Below are positions 7,028-12,907 of a stretch of 12,907 nt of DNA, in pieces. Origin of the DNA: an uncultured Verrucomicrobiota bacterium. Its GTDB lineage: Bacteria > Verrucomicrobiota > Verrucomicrobiia > Limisphaerales > UBA9464. The stretch is taken from contig CAIYFP010000141.1 in NCBI GenBank assembly GCA_903925515.1, forward strand, positions 1 to 12,907, read 5' to 3'. The stretch's first letter is position 1. Every line of letters starts with the position of its first letter. Both the position numbers and the translations under genes were made by a program. The notes under the pieces are model-generated. The model saw nothing but the letters and a program-made list of their open reading frames with translations. It made no database searches and had not been told where the DNA came from.

Positions 7028-7047
7028 GGGGGCGCCTCGGCGCCCCC
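7028..7047 (+). terminator. Strong GC hairpin between the Gly-rich gene and gspE
   Basis: Nine complementary bases on each side (7028-7036 with 7039-7047) with a two-base gap, giving in practice an eight-pair GC stem with a CUCG tetraloop. It is 31 bases after one stop codon and 15 bases before the gspE ATG. A pyrimidine-rich stretch follows, not a T run, so it is not a classical intrinsic terminator. It could give partial termination, protect the 3' end of the upstream message, or affect gspE translation. Confidence 0.5.
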
Positions 7048-7061
7048 ATTCCCTTCCCAAG

Positions 7062-8819
7062 ATGCCCGCCGACAACCCCCTCGAAGCCCTCCTCGGCCGA
7101 ATGGTCGCCGAACGGCAGTTGTCGGCCGCCGACGCCGCCCAGTTCAGCACCGCAAGCCCCCTCCCCGAGACGTCCGAGCCCGACATCCTCCGCTGGCTCG
7201 CCTCCGAGTACGCCGTCGCCTTCAACCCCCTCGACGCCATCGCCCCGGAAAAGGATCTCCTCGCCGCCTTCCCCGCCCGCATCCTCCTCCGCGAGGAACT
7301 CCTCCCCCTGCGCCAGACCCACGGCCATGTTGAGGTCGCCACCGCAAGGCTCTTCGCGACCCAAGGCCTCGACGCCCTCCGCTCCCTCACCGGTCTCCGC
7401 CTCCAGGCCGTCCTCGCCCCTCGCGACGCCCTCCAACGCGAGCTCAAGAAGCATCTCGGCGTCGGCGCCGACACCCTCGGCACCCTTGAGGAGGAATCAG
7501 GCCTCCAGGTCGTGGACGACGAGGGCGTCGGCGACACCGACCTCGACAACGCCGCCGAGGACGCCTCCATCATCCGGTTCGTCAACCAGGTCCTGCGCGA
7601 CGCCATCGAGCTCCGGGCATCCGACATCCACCTCGAACCCTTCGAGACCGAGCTCCGCATCCGCTACCGCATCGACGGCGTCCTCCAGGAGGTCCCCGTC
7701 CCCGCCCAAATCAAGCGCTTCCAGCCCGCCATCGTCTCCCGCGTCAAGATCCTCTCCCACCTCAACATCGCCGAGAAACGCCTTCCCCAGGACGGCCGCA
7801 TCAAGATCCGCATCGACGACGCCGAGGTGGACATCCGCGTCTCCGTCATCCCCATGCTCCACGGCGAGGCCGTCGTCATGCGACTCCTCCGCCAGAATTC
7901 GACCCTCCGCGGCATGGGCGACCTCGGCCTTGCCGAGCGCGACCTCAAGAGCTTCCGCCGCGTCCTCGCTCTCCCTCACGGCATCATCCTCGTCACCGGC
8001 CCCACAGGCTCCGGCAAGACATCCACCCTCTACACCGCCCTCAATGCCATCAATGACGCCGACACCAAGATCATCACCATCGAGGACCCCATCGAGTACC
8101 AGCTCAAGGGCGTGAACCAAATCCAGGTCTCCGAAAAGTCCGGCCTCTCCTTCGCCCGCGGCCTTCGCGCCATCCTCCGCCACGATCCCGACGTCCTCCT
8201 CATCGGCGAGATCCGCGACCAGGAAACCGCCCAGATCGCCGTCCAGGCCTCCCTCACCGGTCACCTCGTCTTCTCCACCCTCCACACCAACGACGCCCCA
8301 GGTGCCCTCACCCGCCTCGTGGACATGGGCGTCGAACCTTACCTCGTCGCCTCCTCCCTCGAGGCCGTCCTCGCCCAGTGCCTCGTCCGCGTCCTCTGCC
8401 GCCACTGCAAGCAACCCGACGAGTCCCCCACCGCCCTCGCCCTCAAATCCGAGCTCCGCCTCCCCGCTTCCCAGCCCCTCTTCAAGGCCGTCGGCTGCCG
8501 TGAATGCCGCCAGACCGGCTACCACGGCCGCCGCGCCATCTTCGAGTGGATGGACACCACCCAGGAAATCCGACGCCTCATCCTCAAGAACGCATCCTCC
8601 GGCGAAATCCGCGACGCCGCTCGCCGCCATGGCATGCGTTCCCTCTCCGAGGACGGCTGGCGCCTCGTCGCCGAGGGCATCACCACCCCCGAGGAAGTCC
8701 TCCGCGTCACCAAGGACCAGTCCGCAGAGGAGGAGGACCCGCAATCCCAACCCAAGGCCAAGGCCGCCGAGATCGTCGCCGCATCCACCCACCCCGGCGA
8801 CGCCCACTCCCCCTCCTGA
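7062..8819 (+). CDS. gspE: Type II secretion ATPase GspE (PilB/GspE family)
   Basis: A 585-residue cytoplasmic ATPase that would power pseudopilus assembly. An N-terminal GspE-N-type domain covers about 1-130, with a variable acidic linker at 140-168. The catalytic part has RASDIHLEPFETELRIRYRIDG (185-206), Walker A GPTGSGKT (313-320), the Asp box IITIEDPIEY (337-346), Walker B VLLIGEIRD (378-386, catalytic Glu383) and the His box GHLVFSTLHTND (400-411). A tetracysteine zinc site follows, with CRHC (446-449) and CREC (479-482). The zinc site marks the GspE/PilB group and not the PilT retraction ATPases. The C-terminus runs about 35 residues past the usual end (TTPEEVLRVT at 541-550) with an acidic, then Lys/Ala-rich tail. 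The ATG at 7062 has no good Shine-Dalgarno sequence. First gene of the visible operon; gspF starts 6 bases after its stop. PilB is the alternative name, but gspG-K downstream decide for T2SS. Confidence 0.96.
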   Translation: MPADNPLEALLGRMVAERQLSAADAAQFSTASPLPETSEPDILRWLASEYAVAFNPLDAIAPEKDLLAAFPARILLREELLPLRQTHGHVEVATARLFATQGLDALRSLTGLRLQAVLAPRDALQRELKKHLGVGADTLGTLEEESGLQVVDDEGVGDTDLDNAAEDASIIRFVNQVLRDAIELRASDIHLEPFETELRIRYRIDGVLQEVPVPAQIKRFQPAIVSRVKILSHLNIAEKRLPQDGRIKIRIDDAEVDIRVSVIPMLHGEAVVMRLLRQNSTLRGMGDLGLAERDLKSFRRVLALPHGIILVTGPTGSGKTSTLYTALNAINDADTKIITIEDPIEYQLKGVNQIQVSEKSGLSFARGLRAILRHDPDVLLIGEIRDQETAQIAVQASLTGHLVFSTLHTNDAPGALTRLVDMGVEPYLVASSLEAVLAQCLVRVLCRHCKQPDESPTALALKSELRLPASQPLFKAVGCRECRQTGYHGRRAIFEWMDTTQEIRRLILKNASSGEIRDAARRHGMRSLSEDGWRLVAEGITTPEEVLRVTKDQSAEEEDPQSQPKAKAAEIVAASTHPGDAHSPS

Positions 8820-8825
8820 CGCCCC

Positions 8826-10244
8826 ATGGCCTCGTTCCATTACCGCGCATTGCAAGCCAACGGGGCCGTGGCCGAGGGACAACTCGACGCCCCAGACCGA
8901 CGGGAGGCCCTCCGCCTCATCGCCGCCAAGGGCCTCAGGCCCGTGAAGCTCACCGACGGTGCCGCCGCCCCCGCCGCACCCGCCTCGCCACCCCGCGCCG
9001 TCGCACCCGCAGTCACACCCCACGCCGCCGATGCCTCCCGGCAAGCCCCTCGCCGCCCGGCGTCATCAGCCACCGCTCGGGTCGCCGTCCGCCCGCCATC
9101 GCGCACCGCCTCGCGCCCCACCTCCCCTCCCAAGCCCGTCGCCAAGCCGGACAACCCCGAGGCACCCGCCCAGCCCGGCGGACTCAAGCTCTCCCTGGGC
9201 GGCGATCGCATCACCCCCCGCATCCTCGAGAACTTCACCCGCCTCCTCTCCAGCCTCCTCGCCGCCGGGGTCCCCCTCAGCCGCGCCCTCGTCATCCTCA
9301 CCCGCGAGGCCGCCTCCCCCGCCGCCAGCGCCCAGTGGAAGCAAGTCCATGACCTCGTCGTCGATGGCCTCCCCCTCGCCGACGCCATGGGACGCTCCCC
9401 CAAGACCTTCCCCCGAGTCTATGTCGCCATGGTCGAGGCCGGGGAGACCGGCGGGTTCCTCGACGTCGTCCTCGGCCAGATCGCCGACTTCCAGGCACGC
9501 GAGAAGGAGATGCGCGGCAAGGTCATGACCGCCCTCCTCTACCCCGTCATCCTCCTCGTCCTCGCCATCGGCGTCCTCGTCTTCCTCCTCGTCTTCTTCA
9601 TCCCCCGATTCCAAGGGATCTTCTCCGGCTTCGGAGCCGAGCTCCCCCTCATCACCCAGATCATCGTCGGCACCAGCGAGGTCCTTCGCACGTGGGGAAT
9701 CCTCCTCCTCATGGCCATCGGCGTTGGTGGCTACTCGCTTCGCACCTGGCTCGTTTCCGAGGCCGGCCGCCGCGTCTGGGAAGGCTTCATCCTCAAGGCC
9801 CCCGTCGTTGGCCCCCTCGTCGCCCAGTTCTCCATGTCCCGCTTCTGCCGCATGCTCGGCACCCTGCTCGGCGCCGGCGTCCCGCTCGTCAACGCCCTCA
9901 ACGTCGCCCGCCGCTCCATCGGCAACCAAATCCTTGTCGATGCCGTCGCCAACTCGATCGAACGCGTCAAGGAAGGCAAGCAGCTCGGCCCCAGCCTCGG
10001 CGATTGCCGCACCCTCTTCTCCGGCTCCACCCTCGAGATGATCTCCGTCGCCGAGGAATCCGGCAGGCTCGACCAAGAACTCGTCCGCATCGCCAACGTC
10101 ACCGAGGGCGACCTCGACCGTCAGCTCCGCACCGCCGTCGCGCTCGCCGAGCCCCTCATGCTCTTCCTCATCGCAGGCTTCATCGGCTTCATCTTCATCG
10201 GCATGGTCATCCCCATCTTTTCGCTGCAAGACCACATCAAGTAG
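8826..10244 (+). CDS. gspF: Type II secretion inner-membrane platform protein GspF
   Basis: A 472-residue polytopic platform protein that links the ATPase to the pseudopilus. Residues 1-43 form the small N-terminal motif of the family (FHYRALQANG..EGQLDAPDRREALRLIAAKGLRPVKL). A Pro/Ala/Arg-rich linker of about 75 residues (45-120) follows. There are two T2SF domains at about 130-255 and 335-460; each has the signature L..AGVPL (147-151, 349-353) and EAGE or AEESG (204-207, 409-413). Membrane segments lie at about 236-260, 288-305 and 438-465, three as expected. Most GspF proteins are about 400 residues; the excess is the linker. The start ATG at 8826 is 6 bases after gspE, with no clear ribosome binding site, so coupling to gspE is likely. 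gspG follows after 14 bases. Confidence 0.95.
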   Translation: MASFHYRALQANGAVAEGQLDAPDRREALRLIAAKGLRPVKLTDGAAAPAAPASPPRAVAPAVTPHAADASRQAPRRPASSATARVAVRPPSRTASRPTSPPKPVAKPDNPEAPAQPGGLKLSLGGDRITPRILENFTRLLSSLLAAGVPLSRALVILTREAASPAASAQWKQVHDLVVDGLPLADAMGRSPKTFPRVYVAMVEAGETGGFLDVVLGQIADFQAREKEMRGKVMTALLYPVILLVLAIGVLVFLLVFFIPRFQGIFSGFGAELPLITQIIVGTSEVLRTWGILLLMAIGVGGYSLRTWLVSEAGRRVWEGFILKAPVVGPLVAQFSMSRFCRMLGTLLGAGVPLVNALNVARRSIGNQILVDAVANSIERVKEGKQLGPSLGDCRTLFSGSTLEMISVAEESGRLDQELVRIANVTEGDLDRQLRTAVALAEPLMLFLIAGFIGFIFIGMVIPIFSLQDHIK

Positions 10245-10258
10245 GCAAGGCTTTACCC

Positions 10259-10714
10259 ATGAACATCACGAACCCCGCATCACGTCCCCTCCCCCGCCGC
10301 CACGCACGCCGCGACGGCTTCACCCTCATCGAGCTTCTGCTCGTCCTGGTCATCCTCGGCATCCTCGCCGCCATCGTCGTCCCCAAGTTCTCCGGCCGCA
10401 CCGAGCAGGCCCGCATCACCGCCGCCGAATCCCAGATCGCCACCTTCGGAACCGCCCTCGACGCCTTCGAGGTCGATGTCGGCCGCTATCCCAAGGGCCG
10501 CAGCGGGCTCTCCGACCTCGTCAACGCCCCGCGCGACGCCCAGAACTGGCGCGGCCCCTACATGAAGAACGAGATCCCCAAGGACCCATGGCAGAACGAG
10601 TACGTCTATGAGTGCCCCGGCAAGAACAACCCCTCCTCCTATGACCTGTATTCCATGGGACCCGATGGCCGCGCCGGCTCCGAGGACGACGTCACCAATT
10701 GGAAGAAGAAGTAG
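10259..10714 (+). CDS. gspG: Type II secretion major pseudopilin GspG
   Basis: A 151-residue major pseudopilin, the main subunit of the T2SS pilus-like rod. The 20-residue leader is Arg-rich and ends in Gly20, followed by Phe21 of the mature protein; Glu25 is the conserved +5 glutamate. The hydrophobic helix runs 21-43 (FTLIELLLVLVILGILAAIVVP). The C-terminal half has the GspG signature: DVGRYPKGRSGLSDL, RGPYMKNEIPKDPWQNEYVYECPG (as separate family blocks between 97 and 121), and YDLYSMGPDG followed by GSEDDVTNW, where the aspartates (D136, D143, D144) match the calcium-binding loop. The ATG at 10259 is preceded by AAGG eight bases upstream. The open frame continues far to the left inside gspF, but that part is Arg/Pro shadow. 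A prepilin peptidase must cut the leader; its gene is not in the window. Confidence 0.97.
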   Translation: MNITNPASRPLPRRHARRDGFTLIELLLVLVILGILAAIVVPKFSGRTEQARITAAESQIATFGTALDAFEVDVGRYPKGRSGLSDLVNAPRDAQNWRGPYMKNEIPKDPWQNEYVYECPGKNNPSSYDLYSMGPDGRAGSEDDVTNWKKK

Positions 10715-10753
10715 AACCCGCCAGTTCGCCATTCCCCAGTACCGGCGCGCCCC

Positions 10754-11431
10754 TTGAACTCCATCGCCCCCATCCCAGCCCGCGCCGGGGCACGCGCCTT
10801 CACCCTCATCGAGCTGCTCTTGGTCATGGCGCTCCTGACGGTCGTCATGGCCATCGTCTCGCCCTCGCTGGGGCCCTTCCTTCGCGGGCGTTCCCTAGGC
10901 TACGAGGTCCGCCGCTTCATCTCCCTGTCCCGCATGGCCCAGGCCCGCGCCGCCCACGAGGGAATCCCCATCCGCCTCTGGATCGATCCCGACCTCCGCA
11001 TGTATGGCATCGTGCCCGAGTTCTCCCTAGACCCCTCCCAAACACCTTCTCTCTCCTCCCCATCCTCCAACCCAAGCCCCCTACCCTCCTCCTCCTCCGG
11101 CAACCCCGCCCTCGCCTATCCCCTCTCCCCCGAGGTCCAAGTCGAGGCCGACCCGCGCTCGTGGGCCTCCATGTCAGGCAACACCTTCGCCCTTCAATTC
11201 CGCTGGGCCGCCGGCCAAGGCGCCTCCTCGCAGGGACGCCGCGTCACCTTCCGCTTCACCCCGGACGGCGCCATCGACGAAACCTCCCCATGGGGCCTCT
11301 GGTTCCGCCACCAACCCGACCCCAACGAACGCCACCCCGTCGGGCCCGACGACGAGGTGTACGTCTCCCAAAACTTCCAGCGCACGCGCTATGAGGTGCA
11401 AACCAACCCGCTCGCCATCCCCGCGCGCTAG
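10754..11431 (+). CDS. gspH: Type II secretion minor pseudopilin GspH
   Basis: A 225-residue minor pseudopilin. The leader MNSIAPIPARAGARA is followed by FTLIELLLVMALLTVVMAIV; cleavage falls between Ala15 and Phe16, with Glu20 as the +5 glutamate. After the helix come SPSLGPFLRGR and SLSRMAQARAAHEGIPIRLWIDP (about 57-79), the usual GspH pattern leading into a beta-rich globular domain (FRFTPDGAID, PWGLWF). Residues about 95-116 are a Ser/Pro-rich low-complexity insertion absent from typical members. The only usable start in the open frame after the upstream stop at 10712 is TTG at 10754; no ribosome binding site is seen. It is 39 bases after gspG. Its last 41 bases overlap gspI. Assignment to H rests on its position between G and I and the SRMAQARA-type segment. 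Confidence 0.88.
   Translation: MNSIAPIPARAGARAFTLIELLLVMALLTVVMAIVSPSLGPFLRGRSLGYEVRRFISLSRMAQARAAHEGIPIRLWIDPDLRMYGIVPEFSLDPSQTPSLSSPSSNPSPLPSSSSGNPALAYPLSPEVQVEADPRSWASMSGNTFALQFRWAAGQGASSQGRRVTFRFTPDGAIDETSPWGLWFRHQPDPNERHPVGPDDEVYVSQNFQRTRYEVQTNPLAIPAR
11036..11101 (+). repeat. gspH: Polypyrimidine low-complexity tract inside gspH
   Basis: About 66 bases made almost only of C and T with scattered A, ending in repeated TCC units (around 11088-11098). It encodes the Ser/Pro-rich residues 95-116 of GspH. Codons such as CTA, TCT, CCT and ACA occur here although the rest of the operon strongly prefers C-ending codons, which suggests a relaxed, recently expanded stretch. Confidence 0.6.
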
Positions 11432-11801
11432 CCACCCCAAGGCCCCCGGCGCGTTTACCCTCGCCGAAACCCTTGCCTCTCTCGCCTTCGTCGCCGTCGT
11501 CATCCCCGTCGCCGTTCATGGCGTCCGCGTCGCCAACCTCGCGGCACAGGTCGCCGACCGTCGCCTCGTCGCATCCCATGTTGCCGACCGCATCCTCAAC
11601 GAGCTCGTCGCCACCGGCCGCTGGAACATGGCCTCCTCAGGCATCGTCCAGGAGGGTCGCCACTCCTTCTCATGGCGCTCCCAAACCACGACCTGGGAAC
11701 GCGCGTCCCTCCGCGAAGTCTCCGTTCGGGTCACCTACTCCGTCCAAGGCAACGAACACGTCGCCCTCGCCGCCACCCTCGTGGACTCCGCCCAGCCATG
11801 A
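11391..11801 (+). CDS. gspI: Type II secretion minor pseudopilin GspI
   Basis: A 136-residue minor pseudopilin. The leader of 21 residues (basic, Pro/Ser-rich) is followed by FTLAETLASLAFVAVVIPVAV. Cleavage would be at Ala21/Phe22, with Glu26 in the +5 position; the FTLAE start is the habit of GspI as opposed to FTLIE. The short globular part has ADRILNELVATGRW (about 65-78) and SWRSQTTTWERASLREVSVRVTY split over 95-117, as in GspI proteins. The ATG at 11391 is the only start in this frame before the hydrophobic helix, so the 41-base overlap with gspH seems real and suggests coupled translation. The stop TGA shares ATGA with the gspJ start. The minor pseudopilins I, J and K form the tip of the pseudopilus in studied systems. 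Confidence 0.88.
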   Translation: MRCKPTRSPSPRASHPKAPGAFTLAETLASLAFVAVVIPVAVHGVRVANLAAQVADRRLVASHVADRILNELVATGRWNMASSGIVQEGRHSFSWRSQTTTWERASLREVSVRVTYSVQGNEHVALAATLVDSAQP

Positions 11802-12577
11802 CGATGCGCGCCACCAACCCGGCCCCGCGGCACGCCTGCGTCCCCAGCCCTGCACGGCTCGCCTCGCCCGCCGCGTTCACCCTCATCGAGCTCCTCCTCG
11901 CCATCACCCTCTCCGCCATCATCATCTCCGCCACCGTCGCCGTCCTCTTCGCCGCCCTCCGCCTTCGCAACAAAGCCGAACGCCGCACCGACGCCTCCGA
12001 CGCACTCCAGCAAGCTCTCGCCACCCTTCGTCACGACTTCGCCAACATGGCCGTGCCAGCCACCGACTCCCCCAACCCCATGGCCGGGGCACTCGTGTAC
12101 GGCGGCATCACCGGCATCAATGACCCCGCCGGCACCGGCATGCAGCTCTTCACCACCTCCGGCATCCCCTCCGACTCCGCACGCTGGGGCGACCTCCAAA
12201 AGGTCGGGTACGTCCTACGGCTCCCCACCAACTCCACACCCGTCGCCGGACGCAACCTCCACCGCGTCGTCACCCGCAACCTCCTCCCCGTCCTCGCCGA
12301 AACCTTCGACGACCAACTTCTCCTGCCCAACGTCGAGTCCTTCCAGCTCTCCTTCTTCGACGGCTCCTCGTGGCGCATCGCATGGGGCGGGACCAACGAG
12401 GTCGTCTCCATGCCCCGCGCCGTGCGAATCGACCTCGTCGTCAACGACATCGACCCCGCAGACCTCGCCAAGGGCAACCTCGCCAACCTCCTCCGCCTCC
12501 CCTACCAACTCGTCATCCCCATCTTCCCCACCCCGCCCACCAACACCACGTCCACCACCAGCGGAGCCACCCCATGA
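11798..12577 (+). CDS. gspJ: Type II secretion minor pseudopilin GspJ
   Basis: A 259-residue minor pseudopilin. A 26-residue leader ends LASPAA, and the helix FTLIELLLAITLSAIIISATVAVLF (27 onward) has Glu31 at +5; cleavage falls at Ala26/Phe27. After the helix, LRLRNKAERRTDASDALQQAL and LRHDFANM (roughly 47-80) match the GspJ pattern of a basic amphipathic segment leading into a beta-rich domain. A later ESFQLSFFDGSSWRIAW block (about 177-194) and PRAVRIDLVV are also GspJ-like. The C-terminus is Thr/Pro-rich. The ATG at 11798 overlaps the gspI stop as ATGA; a second in-frame ATG two codons on is possible. The next gene again overlaps by ATGA. Longer than many GspJ proteins (about 200) because of its leader and loop regions. 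The call rests on the helix type and the gene order I-J-K. Confidence 0.88.
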   Translation: MTMRATNPAPRHACVPSPARLASPAAFTLIELLLAITLSAIIISATVAVLFAALRLRNKAERRTDASDALQQALATLRHDFANMAVPATDSPNPMAGALVYGGITGINDPAGTGMQLFTTSGIPSDSARWGDLQKVGYVLRLPTNSTPVAGRNLHRVVTRNLLPVLAETFDDQLLLPNVESFQLSFFDGSSWRIAWGGTNEVVSMPRAVRIDLVVNDIDPADLAKGNLANLLRLPYQLVIPIFPTPPTNTTSTTSGATP

Positions 12578-12907
12578 AGCCCCGCCACGCACGCCATCAA
12601 CACGCCTCCACCCTCGTCATCGTCCTCTGGGTCGCCCTCGGCCTCGTCGCCCTCGGCCTCTACTTCGGCCAGTCCGCCTCCCTCAACCTCCGCGCCTCCG
12701 ACCACCGTGCCGCCGCCCTCGAGGCCGACCAAGCCATCCACGGCGCCGCTCGATACGCCGCCTTCGTCATCACCAACCTCGATACCCAAGGCCTCCTCCC
12801 CCAGTTCGACGTCGCCCCACGCTTCCCTTTCCGTGCCCAAGACGTCCGCGTCGGCGACGCCTCCTTCTGGTTCATCGGACGCGACTTTGACCGCCTCAGC
12901 TCCACCC
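12574..12907 (+). CDS. gspK: Type II secretion minor pseudopilin GspK, N-terminal part (cut by right edge)
   Basis: Partial gene: 111 codons are visible before the window ends. After a His/Arg-rich leader (MKPRHARHQHA) comes STLVIVLWVALGLVALGLYF, with Trp in the place usual for GspK helices (compare the common ALxxVLWVxAL form). It lacks the +5 glutamate, as GspK proteins characteristically do. If the Trp is aligned with the family, cleavage is at Ala11/Ser12. The following segment, RASDHRAAALEADQAIHGAARYA (split between about 38 and 60), fits the GspK region after the helix. Full GspK proteins have about 300-350 residues with a large inserted alpha domain, which is outside the window. The start ATG overlaps the gspJ stop (ATGA). 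GspK with I and J caps the pseudopilus tip. Confidence 0.85.
   Translation, partial: MKPRHARHQHASTLVIVLWVALGLVALGLYFGQSASLNLRASDHRAAALEADQAIHGAARYAAFVITNLDTQGLLPQFDVAPRFPFRAQDVRVGDASFWFIGRDFDRLSST

Noticed and set aside
7062..8819. Type IV pilus ATPase PilB as the identity of the GspE-like gene
   Set aside because: Sequence alone cannot fully separate the two, but the immediately following gspF and the calcium-loop pseudopilin GspG with H, I, J and K indicate a type II secretion system.
7497..9044. A 515-codon open frame on the minus strand opposite gspE and gspF
   Set aside because: Its product is almost only Gly, Asp, Glu, Ala and Val without motifs, the mirror expected from C-ending codons of the plus-strand genes.
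10259..10714. Longer reading of gspG beginning inside gspF at 9692
   Set aside because: The extra 189 residues are Arg/Pro/His shadow of gspF; the ATG at 10259 has a ribosome binding site and gives a proper prepilin leader.

Overview
The window (12.9 kb, very GC-rich) reads as a chromosomal segment of a Gram-negative-type bacterium, most probably a member of the Verrucomicrobiota or a relative in the PVC group. The reasons are a DUF1501 Tat-exported protein with the classic GEFGRTP and RDHHPHG motifs, a Gly-rich secreted protein of a kind common there, pseudopilin leaders of the 'AFTLIELL' type, and a type II secretion (T2SS) operon. The phylum is inferred from gene content; no rRNA or marker gene is present to prove it.

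Layout, left to right. (1) On the minus strand, 1-385 is the N-terminal third of an aldehyde dehydrogenase that runs off the left edge. It is preceded on the same strand by a membrane zinc metallopeptidase of the YugP type (494-1222). (2) Divergent from these, a compact plus-strand set holds radC (1372-2082), an rlmI-type rRNA methyltransferase (2125-3342) and a DUF1501 protein (3365-4801). (3) Between two convergent stop codons lies a 227-bp imperfect palindromic element (4804-5030) with 42-bp inverted arms and no gene of its own. (4) On the minus strand, an Lrp/AsnC-type regulator (5786-6265) is followed by a multi-pass membrane protein (5064-5739) whose frame appears broken at a five-base homopolymer. 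(5) On the plus strand, a secreted Gly/Met-rich protein (6437-6997) is followed by a GC hairpin and then the T2SS genes gspE-F-G-H-I-J and the start of gspK (7062 to the right edge).

The T2SS block supplies the cytoplasmic ATPase (GspE), the polytopic platform (GspF), the major pseudopilin (GspG) and the four minor pseudopilins H, I, J and K. Gaps are short, or the genes overlap: gspI/J and J/K share ATGA and gspH/I overlap by 41 bases, so one polycistronic message is likely. The secretin (GspD), GspC, GspL/M and the prepilin peptidase are not in the window.

Two features cut across the gene list. Codon third positions are dominated by C in plus-strand genes and by G in minus-strand genes, so the same DNA strand is C-rich whatever the gene direction. 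Four of the five pseudopilins appear to have Ala rather than Gly at the prepilin-peptidase cleavage position. The two observations most worth following up are the palindromic element at 4804-5030 and the single-base frame break at 5646-5650. I see no CRISPR array, tRNA, rRNA, transposase or clear defence system. All gene-free gaps are under 300 bases.
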